A stretch of DNA of 34,576 nucleotides from Nocardia acidivorans NBRC 108247 (GCF_001625085.1 NZ_BDAW01000097.1:1-34576); one strand, 5' to 3'. Numbered from the stretch's first letter, positions 1 to 7,458 are shown. Numbers and translations are program-made. The notes: generated by a model not told the origin, from the sequence alone.

Positions 1-231
1 TAAACTCAGAAGGTGGGGAATAATTACGTAAATAAATAAATGCGTAAAAATTCCGAAAAGAATTTGTGATTTAAATTCAAAATGCGATTTCACAAATTCC
101 AGAAAATTTCGATAATGCATTTTCCAATTCTCCAATTCGATAATTCTAGCCGAATTCGTGAATGTGAAAAGTGGTGAAATTCTGAATCCTTCCACCACTT
201 TTTCAGGTATTCAATTTCGACCCCAGTCGAA
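1..231. other. AT-rich left end, possible telomere-proximal DNA
   Basis: This stretch is far richer in A and T than the body of the window and holds no gene I can support. An inverted repeat, GAATTTGTGA at 60-69 and TCACAAATTC at 90-99, encloses a 20-nt loop. AAATGCG followed by AATTCC occurs twice (38-54 and 80-100), and a similar arrangement appears in inverted orientation at the right window edge. If the replicon is linear with hairpin ends, this would be subtelomeric DNA. No perfect terminal palindrome is visible, so the true end may be missing or folded. Confidence 0.4.
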
Positions 232-597
232 TTATCGAATACGCCTTTTATCTTCGCTGATTCGAGATTCGATATCCCGTCGAAGCAATTCGACATATCG
301 AGTGAGAAACCATTCGTAATACTCGAAAAGTGTCTTTGTCTCTTCTTCGTCAAATCCCTTTTCGATGGCTTCCTGTTTTATCAATTCTGGCGTTGCGGCT
401 TCAATGATCAAATCCATTGCCGTATTGAAGCAATATGATTCTTTCAAGTCAATCTCGAAGTCGTATTCATCTTCCCAATCTGCCATCAAACGTTTCAGAT
501 TGCGAATACTCTTTCGATTCAGCATGAGGTTAGTCTTTTTCGTGCTGCTACGAACTTCCCTTGTTTCTTCGTCAGTCACGATTTCATTCTCGGCCAT
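232..597 (-). CDS. Small AT-rich-region protein, possibly ribbon-helix-helix
   Basis: A 121-aa hypothetical protein. The start at 597 is supported by AAGGAGATTG about 5 nt upstream. The sequence is highly charged; residues 18-70 run basic strand, helix, acidic stretch and helix, loosely like a ribbon-helix-helix DNA-binding fold. The C-terminal third is helical and rich in Glu and Arg. It is the only convincing gene in the AT-rich left end and shares that base composition with the telomere resolvase gene at the other end, so both may belong to the replicon's telomere-linked backbone. I do not recognise a family; a regulator is a guess. Confidence 0.6.
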   Translation of the reverse strand: MAENEIVTDEETREVRSSTKKTNLMLNRKSIRNLKRLMADWEDEYDFEIDLKESYCFNTAMDLIIEAATPELIKQEAIEKGFDEEETKTLFEYYEWFLTRYVELLRRDIESRISEDKRRIR

Positions 598-784
598 TGT
601 TCAATCTCCTTCTATGTGATGGGTATCCATCAGTCTATCAGTCGGTGTGTGAGAGTTTCATACTCGGCGTAATTACTCCACATTCCTTTATGGTCTTTAT
701 GTATTTCAATGCATTTCACTGATTTGTATCAAATGAAGTTACTACTGGTGTGGCCTCCAATTCTGTTGTGTCGCTGCATATTTG
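598..784. promoter_or_regulatory. Regulatory gap with a CAAATGAAGTT motif and small repeats
   Basis: This gap separates two minus-strand genes. It holds a short dyad (GAGT-ttcat-ACTC near 651-664), a direct repeat of ATCAGTC around 629-644, and CAAATGAAGTT at 730-740 followed by ACTACTGG. The same ATGAAGTT element recurs near 15681, 26097, 33335 and, inverted, near 33565. CTACTG or CAGTAG also recurs next to it at 26065-26080 and 33540-33555. It probably controls the gene ending at 232, but no clear -10/-35 pair was found. Confidence 0.4.
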
Positions 785-2533
785 CTATTCGGTTCCGGTG
801 TCTTCGTCGCGGTCGCGGTCGTCCGAGTCGGTGTCGTCGGGGCGGGTGCTGCGATCGAACGGGATCACCTTGCGCGCGTCTTTGGCCTGCGGAAGCTTGG
901 GGAGCTTCTGGATTTTTCGCGGCGTGTCGCCCTCGGCGGTGGTGTCCTTCTTGGGTTCCAGCGCGGCGGGCTTGGTGGTTTCCAGAATGTTGCTGTCGGG
1001 GGTGTCCGTCTTGTCGGTTGAGAGGGCTTGTGGCTTGGGAGCGGGTAGTGGGCGCACTTCGCCGCGCACGGCGACGATGGCATCGGAGATGGCCCAGCAG
1101 CCTTCGGTGGGCAGGTAGAGCGCGCGGGCGCGGGTGGTTTCGGGGTGGCGGCGGGTGCGGACGATGGCCACGCCCTGGGGCATTTTCTCGTCTACTGCGT
1201 CCAGGCCCGCGGCTTGCAGGGCCACGGCGTTTTCCAGGACGTGCTTCATGGCCTGCTGGGTTTCCACCCGGAAGCAAAACCGATCGAACAGGTTGGCTTT
1301 GGTGGCCGGGGACAGGGAGTCCTCATCGAGTTTCTGACCGGCGGGGTAGCCGCGGCCACCGAACTTGGCGGCCTGCGCGCCGAAGCGCTTGAACTCGGCT
1401 TGGAATTCCTTGTTACCAGCGAATTCGGGGACCTCGTCAATGACCACCAGATAGAGCGGCAGCTCGGGGCTGAAGTGGGTGATGCGGTCGGTACGGCCCG
1501 ACCAGAACAGGTGTTCACGCGCTTTCAGTTCCTTGTTGACCTGCGCCAGGATCTTGGTGGCCTCGGCGGGATTGCTGGAGGTGCTCACCAGGTAGGCGGT
1601 GCGCCACCAGGGCGCGGCCAGGGCGCTGTTCGGGTCGATGATGACCACGCGCACGTCCCGCATGAGCGAGGCGGCGGCCAGCAGGTTGTTGAGGAACACG
1701 GACTTGCCCGAGCGTGATGCGCCTTGCGCGGCGCCGTGCGCTCCGGCGGCCAGGTTGACGGTGATCCACCCGCCGTTCTGGTCGATCATCAGGGTGATGT
1801 CGTCGTTGCAGGACAGGCTGTTCACGGGCACGGTGAGCTGGGCGTCCCGGCAGGCTTCGGTGAGGTACTGGGCTTCCTCGGCCGGGGTGGTCGCTGCCTT
1901 GACCGCGGCTTCGATACGGGCGCGGGTCGCGGGGTCCAGCAGGTGTGAGACGTGCATTTCGGTGAGCGGGTCCCGGACCTTGAGCCAGAGCACCACGCGC
2001 TCGCCGACATCGGCGGACACGTTCACCTCCCGCACGTTCAGGGCCATGACCAGCTGGCCGCGCCTGTCGGCGTAGTGCTTGAGTGAGTGTCCGTATTCGG
2101 CTTCGAGGACGACCTTCGCGCCGATCGGGGTGGGGTCGGCGTCGACTACTTGGGGCCAGGCTCCGGGCTCCAGGCGGGCGTTCGCGCCCGAGCCAGTCCA
2201 GTGCGCGATGGTGCCCATGCCCATGGAGGCCCACAACTGTGAGGCTTCGAACGGGTCCAGGAGCTTGAACAGCGCGGCGCGGATTTCGGGCTGTTCGAAG
2301 CGGTACATCCACGCGGCGTGTGCGGCCTGGCGGTCGTGTTCGGCGCGACGTTTGGCGGCGGCCTTGACCTGGCGTGAGTTCAGGTACAGCAGGATCGGGA
2401 CCGCGAGCAGCAGGACGAGCACGATCAGCGCGGGCAGGCCGTAGGCGAGATAGAGTCCGCCGCCGATCAGCCAGAGCGCGGCCCCGATGACCACGACCAG
2501 GAGCACGATCCCGATTCCGGTGTTGTCGTTCAT
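785..2533 (-). CDS. FtsK/SpoIIIE-like DNA-translocating ATPase (putative transfer protein)
   Basis: A 582-aa membrane-anchored ATPase, expected to pump DNA, probably as a plasmid transfer or coupling protein. Two hydrophobic segments lie at about residues 7-50. The ATPase core carries Walker A GASRSGKS (271-278) and Walker B LYLVVIDEVPEF (about 360-371). The last 100 or so residues are charged and low in complexity. The start at 2533 overlaps the stop of the upstream membrane-protein gene as ATGA, and it is the last gene of the operon running down from 4290. Single FtsK-like proteins (TraB) suffice for conjugation in Streptomyces; a coupling ATPase of a larger machine is the alternative. No relaxase was seen. 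Confidence 0.85.
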   Translation of the reverse strand: MNDNTGIGIVLLVVVIGAALWLIGGGLYLAYGLPALIVLVLLLAVPILLYLNSRQVKAAAKRRAEHDRQAAHAAWMYRFEQPEIRAALFKLLDPFEASQLWASMGMGTIAHWTGSGANARLEPGAWPQVVDADPTPIGAKVVLEAEYGHSLKHYADRRGQLVMALNVREVNVSADVGERVVLWLKVRDPLTEMHVSHLLDPATRARIEAAVKAATTPAEEAQYLTEACRDAQLTVPVNSLSCNDDITLMIDQNGGWITVNLAAGAHGAAQGASRSGKSVFLNNLLAAASLMRDVRVVIIDPNSALAAPWWRTAYLVSTSSNPAEATKILAQVNKELKAREHLFWSGRTDRITHFSPELPLYLVVIDEVPEFAGNKEFQAEFKRFGAQAAKFGGRGYPAGQKLDEDSLSPATKANLFDRFCFRVETQQAMKHVLENAVALQAAGLDAVDEKMPQGVAIVRTRRHPETTRARALYLPTEGCWAISDAIVAVRGEVRPLPAPKPQALSTDKTDTPDSNILETTKPAALEPKKDTTAEGDTPRKIQKLPKLPQAKDARKVIPFDRSTRPDDTDSDDRDRDEDTGTE

Positions 2534-3309
2534 GCCATGACCGCCGTTCGGACTGTGAGCCATCGGAAGCCGAACAGGTTCCGGCGTGCGGGTCGTTGGT
2601 CGGTGTGGGCGGCGATGACGCGGGCGTAGCCGATTTGCAGGGTCCAGGCCCGTACGAACGCGACCGCTTCGCCGCGGGGTTGGCCGTTCTCGGTACCGGG
2701 CAGGGTGAGCGCGATTGCGGGTGTTTTGGGGGCGGGGAGTGCTTTCTGCATGAGCTGGCCGCCCCTGCGGCGGGACAGGACCAGGTCGATATCGGAGTCC
2801 GCGCCCATACGGACCTGTCCGTGTTTGGCGCCGAATGCTTTGGCCAGGGCGCTGCTGGCGCGGTGCCATTCCTCGGGGGTTTGGCCGGGCAGCATGGCCA
2901 CGGTCAGTACGTCGGCGTGCTGGTCGGTGGTGACCACGCGCAGGGTCGGGACCTGGTGGCCGTGTTTGGCGTCGGTGACGGTGAGTTCCTGGTGGGCCAG
3001 TACGCGTGCCCAGCGTCGCCGGTAGCGCCACCACACGGTGATCCAGGCCCGGATGACCGCGCGGCTGTGTTTGGCCGCCAGGACCAACACCAGCAGTGAC
3101 CCGATCACCGCCGCGCCACCGCCCAGGACGGTGGGCACCGCATCGAGGACGACATCGCGGTAGTGCGGGAAGCGGGCGGCGATTTCAGCCGGCCGAATCG
3201 TGCCCGAGTACAGGCCCTTCATGAACACGGCCGCGCCAGTGAACAGGGTGAGGAACCCGATGACCTGGACCAGCGCGATGGTGAACGGGCTCGGTGGGAT
3301 GCGGCTCAT
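2530..3309 (-). CDS. Two-TM membrane protein of the putative transfer operon
   Basis: A 259-aa protein with hydrophobic segments at about residues 10-30 and 57-79, followed by a basic stretch (WWRYRRRWAR) and a cytoplasmic C-terminal domain of about 160 residues without a motif I know. The ATG at 3309 overlaps the previous stop, and its own stop overlaps the ATPase start, so expression is likely coupled. Pairing with an FtsK-like ATPase is typical of actinobacterial plasmid transfer regions; a partner or membrane platform for the ATPase is the likely role. Function is inferred from context only. Confidence 0.75.
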   Translation of the reverse strand: MSRIPPSPFTIALVQVIGFLTLFTGAAVFMKGLYSGTIRPAEIAARFPHYRDVVLDAVPTVLGGGAAVIGSLLVLVLAAKHSRAVIRAWITVWWRYRRRWARVLAHQELTVTDAKHGHQVPTLRVVTTDQHADVLTVAMLPGQTPEEWHRASSALAKAFGAKHGQVRMGADSDIDLVLSRRRGGQLMQKALPAPKTPAIALTLPGTENGQPRGEAVAFVRAWTLQIGYARVIAAHTDQRPARRNLFGFRWLTVRTAVMA

Positions 3310-3515
3310 CGCACACCCCCACGGCTCTGGTGCTGACGGTAAACGCGAAGGGCGCGTACCAGCGGGGGGATACGCCGCGCGGCGATGAGCATGCCCCAGG
3401 TGGCGAGCGCGCCCACGCCCCACCAGCCGAAAAAGTGGTAGGCCAGCCAATACACCACAGCGCCCCAGGTCGCCATGAACGCCAGAGTCAGCAAGCTGAC
3501 CGATAGTGCCTTCAT
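3306..3515 (-). CDS. Small double-TM protein
   Basis: A 69-aa protein made almost wholly of two hydrophobic segments (about residues 6-28 and 30-47) with several Trp and Phe residues and a basic C-terminal tail. It starts with an ATGA overlap on the previous gene's stop and ends in overlap with the next gene. Small membrane proteins of this kind (Spd-like) are common in actinobacterial plasmid transfer operons, where some affect spreading; no family can be assigned from sequence alone. Confidence 0.7.
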   Translation of the reverse strand: MKALSVSLLTLAFMATWGAVVYWLAYHFFGWWGVGALATWGMLIAARRIPPLVRALRVYRQHQSRGGVR

Positions 3516-3865
3516 CGCGCACCCCCGAAGTTCTTCGGGGCGTACGGGGCCATCTCATCGATCAGGGTGACCCGCAAGGGCTCACGCACGGCCCAGCTGA
3601 TCGGTTTTCCGTTGTCGACCGCGTACACGATTTCCGCGCGGGTGGATTCACCCACGTAGAGCGAGGAATCGGTGACCACGACCACCCGATCGGACAGGGC
3701 GATCTTGCGCAGGTGCAGTTCATCGAGACGGGATTTGACCGGGCTGGACTGCTCACCGGTGGGAATCACGGCGAACGGGGCCAGCACGATCACGCCCCGG
3801 CGGGTCAGTTCCGCGGCGACATCGAGCATCTGCGGGAAGAACCGCATCGACCCGCACAGGGTCAC
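3512..3865 (-). CDS. Nucleoside 2-deoxyribosyltransferase-like protein
   Basis: About 117 aa from the chosen GTG at 3865. The N-terminus IVTLCGSMRF, the middle VIVLAPFAV, and SDRVVVVTDSSLYVGESTRAEIVYA resemble the nucleoside 2-deoxyribosyltransferase-like Rossmann family, in which a nucleotide or nucleoside is bound and a Glu acts near the GES..AEI segment. The open frame continues upstream without ATG, and GTG fits homologues that begin near this point, but the start is uncertain. It lies between an RHH-like regulator and transfer genes; its job there is unknown. Nucleotide salvage, nucleotide sensing or ADP-ribose chemistry are possible. Confidence 0.65.
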   Translation of the reverse strand: MTLCGSMRFFPQMLDVAAELTRRGVIVLAPFAVIPTGEQSSPVKSRLDELHLRKIALSDRVVVVTDSSLYVGESTRAEIVYAVDNGKPISWAVREPLRVTLIDEMAPYAPKNFGGAR

Positions 3866-3937
3866 GATCTCGCCGAACTCACCCAGGAACGGGTCGAACG
3901 AGAACTCAGGGCGGTGCGGGAACTCCGGGGACTCGGG

Positions 3938-3968
3938 GGAACCGGCCAGGGTCGAACTGGCCGGTTCC
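3938..3968 (-). ncRNA. Intergenic stem-loop with T-loop-like loop, copy C
   Basis: A perfect 12-bp stem (GGAACCGGCCAG / CTGGCCGGTTCC) closes a 7-nt loop that reads TTCGACC on the minus strand, matching the tRNA T-loop pattern TTCRANY with a closing G-C pair. It lies between the genes at 4027-4290 and 3512-3865 in their direction of transcription. Related copies lie at 5937-5973 and 16060-16088. Confidence 0.6.
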
Positions 3969-4026
3969 GCTACTCGCTGGAGGTCTTCGCTGGCTCTGCG
4001 GGCTTGGGAATCATCGGGCTGTCGTT

Positions 4027-4290
4027 CTACAGCAGGCCATCGGCCAGAACCTCGGTGCGGAGCGCTCGTACGTCCTCCGACAGCTTGCCCGTCGCCCAGG
4101 CGATAGCCAGTGTCTCCATCAATGCCTGTGCCGTGAGCGCTTCGGCCGCAAGTTTGTCCCGCACGACCTTGGCCGAATGCTCCTTTAGGCGGAACGCGAA
4201 CATCGGTTGCTGGTCTCTGCGGCTGCTGCTCATGCCCACCATGTTCGCATGTGTGAACACATGTTCCGAGGTGGCTGCATTTGTTGTCAT
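4027..4290 (-). CDS. Small RHH-like putative regulator of the transfer operon
   Basis: An 87-aa protein. Residues 29-70 (MFAFRLKEHS followed by two predicted helices) look like a ribbon-helix-helix fold: a short basic strand, helix, turn and helix. Such proteins usually dimerise and bind palindromes. It is the first gene of the leftward operon, and the divergent gap in front of it (4291-4422) is full of TGTTA/GATGTTA repeats, suggesting autoregulation. An internal ATG at codon 17 or 20 is an alternative start. The fold assignment is by pattern only. Confidence 0.6.
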   Translation of the reverse strand: MTTNAATSEHVFTHANMVGMSSSRRDQQPMFAFRLKEHSAKVVRDKLAAEALTAQALMETLAIAWATGKLSEDVRALRTEVLADGLL

Positions 4291-4422
4291 CTGTCTTCAT
4301 CTCTCGCCTACCGGGTTTGATTAGTGTTAGCATCGCTCTACTGATGTTAACAGATGTCTTACGATGCAGAACGATGTTAGATCGTAGATATCTCAAACCA
4401 GTGGAAAGAAGGAATGAAGCCC
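4291..4422. promoter_or_regulatory. Divergent promoter region with GATGTTA operator repeats
   Basis: The gap between the leftward transfer operon and the rightward accessory genes. TGTTAGCATC (4325-4334) and GATGTTAACA (4343-4352) form an inverted repeat with one mismatch, and further GATGT and GATGTTA copies follow at 4353 and 4373. TTGATT at 4317-4322 may be a -35 box. The repeats are a good candidate operator for the RHH-like protein encoded at 4027-4290. Confidence 0.55.
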
Positions 4423-5004
4423 ATGAGTACACCGACGATCACCCCCGATTCCGAGGACTACGGCGAGGCCGGGCGCGCGGCGTTCGTGCTGGTAGACCGC
4501 CCGGCGTGGGGGATTCAGTTGCCGAACGCGACCCTGTATCAGGAGTACGACCTGCCGGAGAACGACCCGTGGCACGGCCAGCCCACGGTGTGGTTCAGCG
4601 AGGTGCAGGCGCGGTACAACGCCCGCGATCTCGCGGACAAGCTCGAATCGCGGTACGGGATCCCGAAGGACGGGCCGACCGCGCTGCGGGTGGTCGAGCT
4701 GGAGATGGATACCGACGGCTTCTGGAAGCGGCCCGAGGTGGCCGCGGGGCAGAGCATCGGGGCCGGGTACCGGCCGATGAACCTCGATACCGAGGAGCTG
4801 GCCGAATTGCCGTGCGGGGCCGAGGTGACTCTGAGCATCGCCCAGGCCCGCCGGGTCATGCGCGATCACATGGAATGCGCGGGTCAGATCACGTGCAAGG
4901 TGCGCGGTCGTGCCCGCGCCACGTTGTCCCGCGCGGGTGTGATGAAGCTGAACCGGTCCCCGCACGTGTGGCGGTCGCTGGACCTGCCCGATATGGCCCG
5001 GTGA
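4423..5004 (+). CDS. Hypothetical accessory protein
   Basis: A 193-aa protein with no family I recognise. It is acidic overall with a basic C-terminal 40 residues. The start at 4423 is preferred because AAGAAGGAAT sits about 9 nt upstream; an ATG at 4414 lies directly against that ribosome site. It is the first gene of a long rightward run of small genes, and its stop overlaps the next start as GTGA, implying coupled translation. Confidence 0.7.
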   Translation: MSTPTITPDSEDYGEAGRAAFVLVDRPAWGIQLPNATLYQEYDLPENDPWHGQPTVWFSEVQARYNARDLADKLESRYGIPKDGPTALRVVELEMDTDGFWKRPEVAAGQSIGAGYRPMNLDTEELAELPCGAEVTLSIAQARRVMRDHMECAGQITCKVRGRARATLSRAGVMKLNRSPHVWRSLDLPDMAR

Positions 5005-5252
5005 CGGTCATGGTGGTGATCGAGTACGACGGCCAGCGCATCCCGGCCGGATCCCTGTTCCGCGACAACCGCGCCTCCAATATCCGCACTCTGCGGGTGG
5101 ATGGTCCGGCGAGTCAGGATCACGTGCAGCTCACGGTGATCCGCCAGGAATACGAGGGCAAGGTCAGCGAGCCCATGCGGATCACGGTGATGACCGTGGA
5201 GCGGCTGCTGTCGAAGGCGTTCGTGCCTGTGGGCATCGCGGCGGGGCGGTGA
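5001..5252 (+). CDS. Small hypothetical protein
   Basis: An 83-aa protein starting at GTG 5001, which overlaps the previous stop; an in-frame ATG lies at 5010. The sequence alternates hydrophobic and polar residues (VVIEYDGQRIPAG, VQLTVIRQEY, MRITVMTVERLL), suggesting a small beta-rich fold. Its stop overlaps the GTG of the next gene. No function can be assigned. Confidence 0.6.
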   Translation: MTVMVVIEYDGQRIPAGSLFRDNRASNIRTLRVDGPASQDHVQLTVIRQEYEGKVSEPMRITVMTVERLLSKAFVPVGIAAGR

Positions 5253-5479
5253 GTGCGATGGCGACGCTCGGATATCACGTGCTCACCGATGAGTGGCTGG
5301 TCGTGCCCTGGGCCTGCGATTACCCCGGTCGCCTGAGCGAGGCCGAGGCCCGCAACGTCCTGAATTCGCATCGCAAGCACTCGTACAAGGAGTGCCGTAT
5401 CGGCCGGACCGCCCGCAAGGTGCTCAAGGCCAAAACGCGGGTGCCGAGCGCTCGCAGCCCGAGAAGTGAAAACCCCTGA
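5249..5479 (+). CDS. Small basic hypothetical protein
   Basis: A 76-aa protein starting at GTG 5249 inside a GTGA overlap; ATG at 5258 is an alternative. The N-terminal half is aromatic-rich (YHVLTDEWLVVPWACDYP) and the C-terminal half is strongly basic (RIGRTARKVLKAKTR), compatible with nucleic-acid binding. It is part of the same coupled run. No family is recognised. Confidence 0.6.
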   Translation: MSAMATLGYHVLTDEWLVVPWACDYPGRLSEAEARNVLNSHRKHSYKECRIGRTARKVLKAKTRVPSARSPRSENP

Positions 5480-5495
5480 AAGGAAACCGATTCCG

Positions 5496-5627
5496 ATGAT
5501 CCTGTTCACCGCGCTCCCCTCCTCCACGACTGTGCGCCCGGTCCCCGGTCTGACCTGCCCCAAGTGTGGCTACCAGTTCGCCACGCCGCCGAGCTGCTGG
5601 CGGTGCGGACAGCGCGTCAGCTGGTGA
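5496..5627 (+). CDS. Tiny zinc-ribbon protein (43 aa)
   Basis: A 43-aa ORF starting at ATG 5496 after AAAGGAAACC. Its C-terminal half carries CPKCG and CWRCG ten residues apart, a classic four-Cys zinc ribbon. Its leader, AAAGGAAACCGATTCCGATG, is almost duplicated in front of the next gene (5655-5675), suggesting a duplicated leader. Small zinc-ribbon proteins commonly bind nucleic acid or proteins; the target is unknown. Confidence 0.6.
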   Translation: MILFTALPSSTTVRPVPGLTCPKCGYQFATPPSCWRCGQRVSW

Positions 5628-5672
5628 TCCGCCCCCTGTACCGATCCCTTCCCGAAAGGAAACCGATTCCCG

Positions 5673-5918
5673 ATGTCGTTGTTCTCCCGCACCGTCCGCC
5701 CGCGCGCGGTGGATGTCTATGTCTCGATACACCCCGACGGCACCCGCTCGGTGTCGATCTACGGCGGCACCCTCGATGAGGTCGGTGCGCTGATGGACAA
5801 GGCGCTCGCGCACCCGCACATCTCGACGGCACTCGTATCCGGCCCCGGTCGTCGCGGTGAGACCGCCGCGCCTGTGCCCTGGTACCCGGCCTTCGCCGGA
5901 CCGTCCGAGACCTACTGA
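5673..5918 (+). CDS. Small hypothetical protein
   Basis: An 81-aa protein preceded by GAAAGGAAACCGATTCCC, a near copy of the leader of the zinc-ribbon gene upstream. The N-terminal 45 residues look like a beta-hairpin plus helix (VDVYVSIHPDGTRSVSIYGG). The stop is followed 18 nt later by a strong stem-loop that may separate this gene from the next on the mRNA. No family is recognised. Confidence 0.6.
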   Translation: MSLFSRTVRPRAVDVYVSIHPDGTRSVSIYGGTLDEVGALMDKALAHPHISTALVSGPGRRGETAAPVPWYPAFAGPSETY

Positions 5919-5936
5919 TCACTCCCGGAAAACAGT

Positions 5937-5973
5937 GCGGGAACCAGCCAGCTCGACCCTGGCTGGTTCCCGC
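5937..5973 (+). ncRNA. Intergenic stem-loop with T-loop-like loop, copy A
   Basis: A 15-bp perfect stem (5937-5951 with 5959-5973, including GGGAACCAGCCAG / CTGGCTGGTTCCC) around the 7-nt loop CTCGACC. Compared with copies at 3938-3968 and 16060-16088, an A-T pair in the stem is replaced by G-C, a compensatory change supporting an RNA structure. There is no U tract after it, so a simple intrinsic terminator is unlikely. The next gene starts 28 nt downstream. Confidence 0.65.
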
Positions 5974-6001
5974 CTCCGATCATCGCAGAAGCGAGAATCT
6001 C

Positions 6002-6217
6002 ATGAGTAAATCCCTTCAGCGCTCCGCGCTGGCGCTGGTCGCGGCCAGCGGCAAGACCGCCCCTGTGCCGACGGTCGCTGTTCTGGTGGCGGCGGGCCTG
6101 GTGCTGTTCGTGGTGGTGCTGCTGCTCACCGCTGGCCACCGCGCCCCGGCCCCGGCCGTGCCCACCCCGGCCAGTTGCGCCCCGTTCGCGTGCACCGTCG
6201 GCGGTGATCGGCGATGA
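6002..6217 (+). CDS. Small single-TM protein
   Basis: A 71-aa protein: a basic N-terminus, one strong hydrophobic segment at about residues 22-44 (VPTVAVLVAAGLVLFVVVLLL), then a Pro/Ala-rich tail with two Cys residues. It is either a membrane anchor or an exported peptide. Its stop overlaps the next start (ATGA). Confidence 0.65.
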   Translation: MSKSLQRSALALVAASGKTAPVPTVAVLVAAGLVLFVVVLLLTAGHRAPAPAVPTPASCAPFACTVGGDRR

Positions 6218-6594
6218 CCGGCACCGATCAGAGGACTGTGCACGTCTTTACCCGCGATTACGGCATGGTCGCGGTGTCCGGCGAGGTTGTGGCCGAGCAT
6301 TTCGCGATCACTCCCTGGATCGACACCACCGGTAAGCCCGCGCCGTTCGAGCTGCAATTGATCCATATCCCGACCGGTCAACAGATCCCGGTGCTGGGGG
6401 AAGTGGAACGGGATGAGCTGATCCTGCTGGCCTGCAAGTTGCAGCGGCTTGCCCTGGATTGGGCGGGCACCACCCGCGAGAACCTCACCGGTGCGCGGCT
6501 GGGCCTGGTCCAGGACGCGTGGAGCGCGTGGAACGACGAACGCCACGCCCGCCAGGATTGGCCGGACGCGCAGGTGGTGACCGGTGATGAGTAG
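6214..6594 (+). CDS. Hypothetical protein, paralogue of the 8072 gene
   Basis: A 126-aa protein with no known family. It is clearly paralogous to the product of 8072-8422: both share VVAEHFAITP, a following PTGxxI segment and the same length and order. The two copies bracket four other accessory genes, so part of this region probably arose by duplication. The ATGA overlap with the upstream TM gene fixes the start. The role is unknown. Confidence 0.7.
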   Translation: MTGTDQRTVHVFTRDYGMVAVSGEVVAEHFAITPWIDTTGKPAPFELQLIHIPTGQQIPVLGEVERDELILLACKLQRLALDWAGTTRENLTGARLGLVQDAWSAWNDERHARQDWPDAQVVTGDE

Positions 6595-6934
6595 CGCTGT
6601 CCCGGCGGTGAATCTGGAGCTGGTTTCGCGGATGCCGTGGCTGGTGCCCGAACCGGGGTCGATCTGGTCGATCACCGGCACCTACGGCCAAGGGCGGGGG
6701 GCGTTCACCGATTGCCTGGCGATGGTGGCCCCACCGGAGATGACCGGCGGCGCGGTGGTGTTCGTGCTCATCCAGCCCGCTGTGCAGGAAGCGCCGAATT
6801 CCCCGACCCGCTATATCGCCCCGCATCAGATCTATCAGGCCCTGCGGCTGGTCCTGGTCGACGCCGACGAGCCTGAGCGGGCCTATTACCGCGATGAACA
6901 GAACATCCTCGACCACGGACGGAACAGGCGATGA
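6587..6934 (+). CDS. Hypothetical protein
   Basis: A 115-aa protein starting at ATG 6587, overlapping the end of the upstream gene by 8 nt. It has a hydrophobic central stretch (GGAVVFVLIQPAV) too short and broken to be a sure membrane helix, and a charged C-terminus. Its stop overlaps the next start as ATGA. No family is recognised. Confidence 0.65.
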   Translation: MSSAVPAVNLELVSRMPWLVPEPGSIWSITGTYGQGRGAFTDCLAMVAPPEMTGGAVVFVLIQPAVQEAPNSPTRYIAPHQIYQALRLVLVDADEPERAYYRDEQNILDHGRNRR

Positions 6935-7458
6935 GCTACTTCGATAAAACCGAGCATCGTTCGCGCTCGTACAGCGATTGGCTGGCCGATACGGGACGGG
7001 CGACGAGCTGCTTCGATAAAACCGAGCATCGTTCGTGCTGGTACTGCGATTGGCTGGCCGATACGGAAGCGCCCGCGTGGCGTCGGCCGGTACTGCGCGC
7101 GTACCGGGCCTCGCGTCGCATGGCGCTGCGGATATTGGCCGGGATCGGCGATGCCTCCGATGATCCCCTGGTCATCGAGTCCCGGACCGGCGAGGCTGCG
7201 GCCAGATCCGGGCGGGGAGAAGGACTTTCGATCAGCAGGGGTCTTCGTGACGTGTGGCAGGGCAAGATCCTGGCCGATCGCGCGCCCGTGCAGGCCGATA
7301 TCCATTACCGCATCTACGACGCTCTGACCGGGGATCTGTTGTCCTTCGGGTCCACGAACACCCTCGATGTCGTGGCCACCGATGTGCTGCGCACCCAGAC
7401 CGAGCATCCCGGGATCGCGCTGCACACGATCCGGACCGACGGACCGGCCTGGAAATGA
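6931..7458 (+). CDS. Hypothetical protein with a 24-residue in-frame tandem duplication
   Basis: A 175-aa protein. Its first 48 residues are two copies of a 24-residue unit, each with FDKTEHRS and DWLADT; at DNA level this is a 72-bp tandem repeat (about 6934-7077). The two copies differ mainly in Cys and Trp content (SRSYSDW versus SCWYCDW). The C-terminal part (about 115-175) looks like a small mixed alpha/beta domain. The function is unknown; the duplication is recent enough to be obvious. Confidence 0.65.
   Translation: MSYFDKTEHRSRSYSDWLADTGRATSCFDKTEHRSCWYCDWLADTEAPAWRRPVLRAYRASRRMALRILAGIGDASDDPLVIESRTGEAAARSGRGEGLSISRGLRDVWQGKILADRAPVQADIHYRIYDALTGDLLSFGSTNTLDVVATDVLRTQTEHPGIALHTIRTDGPAWK

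Noticed and set aside
90..353. An 87-codon minus-strand ORF at the left end
   Set aside because: It overlaps the better supported 232-597 gene on the same strand, has no ribosome site, and AT-rich DNA of this kind readily gives chance frames.
709..1392. Long plus-strand frames opposite the FtsK-like gene
   Set aside because: They are Arg- and Gly-rich mirror frames of a GC-rich gene, without ribosome sites or recognisable domains.
5952..5958. T-loop-like stem-loops as real tRNA genes
   Set aside because: Only the T-arm-like part is present; no acceptor, D or anticodon arms can be drawn around any copy.
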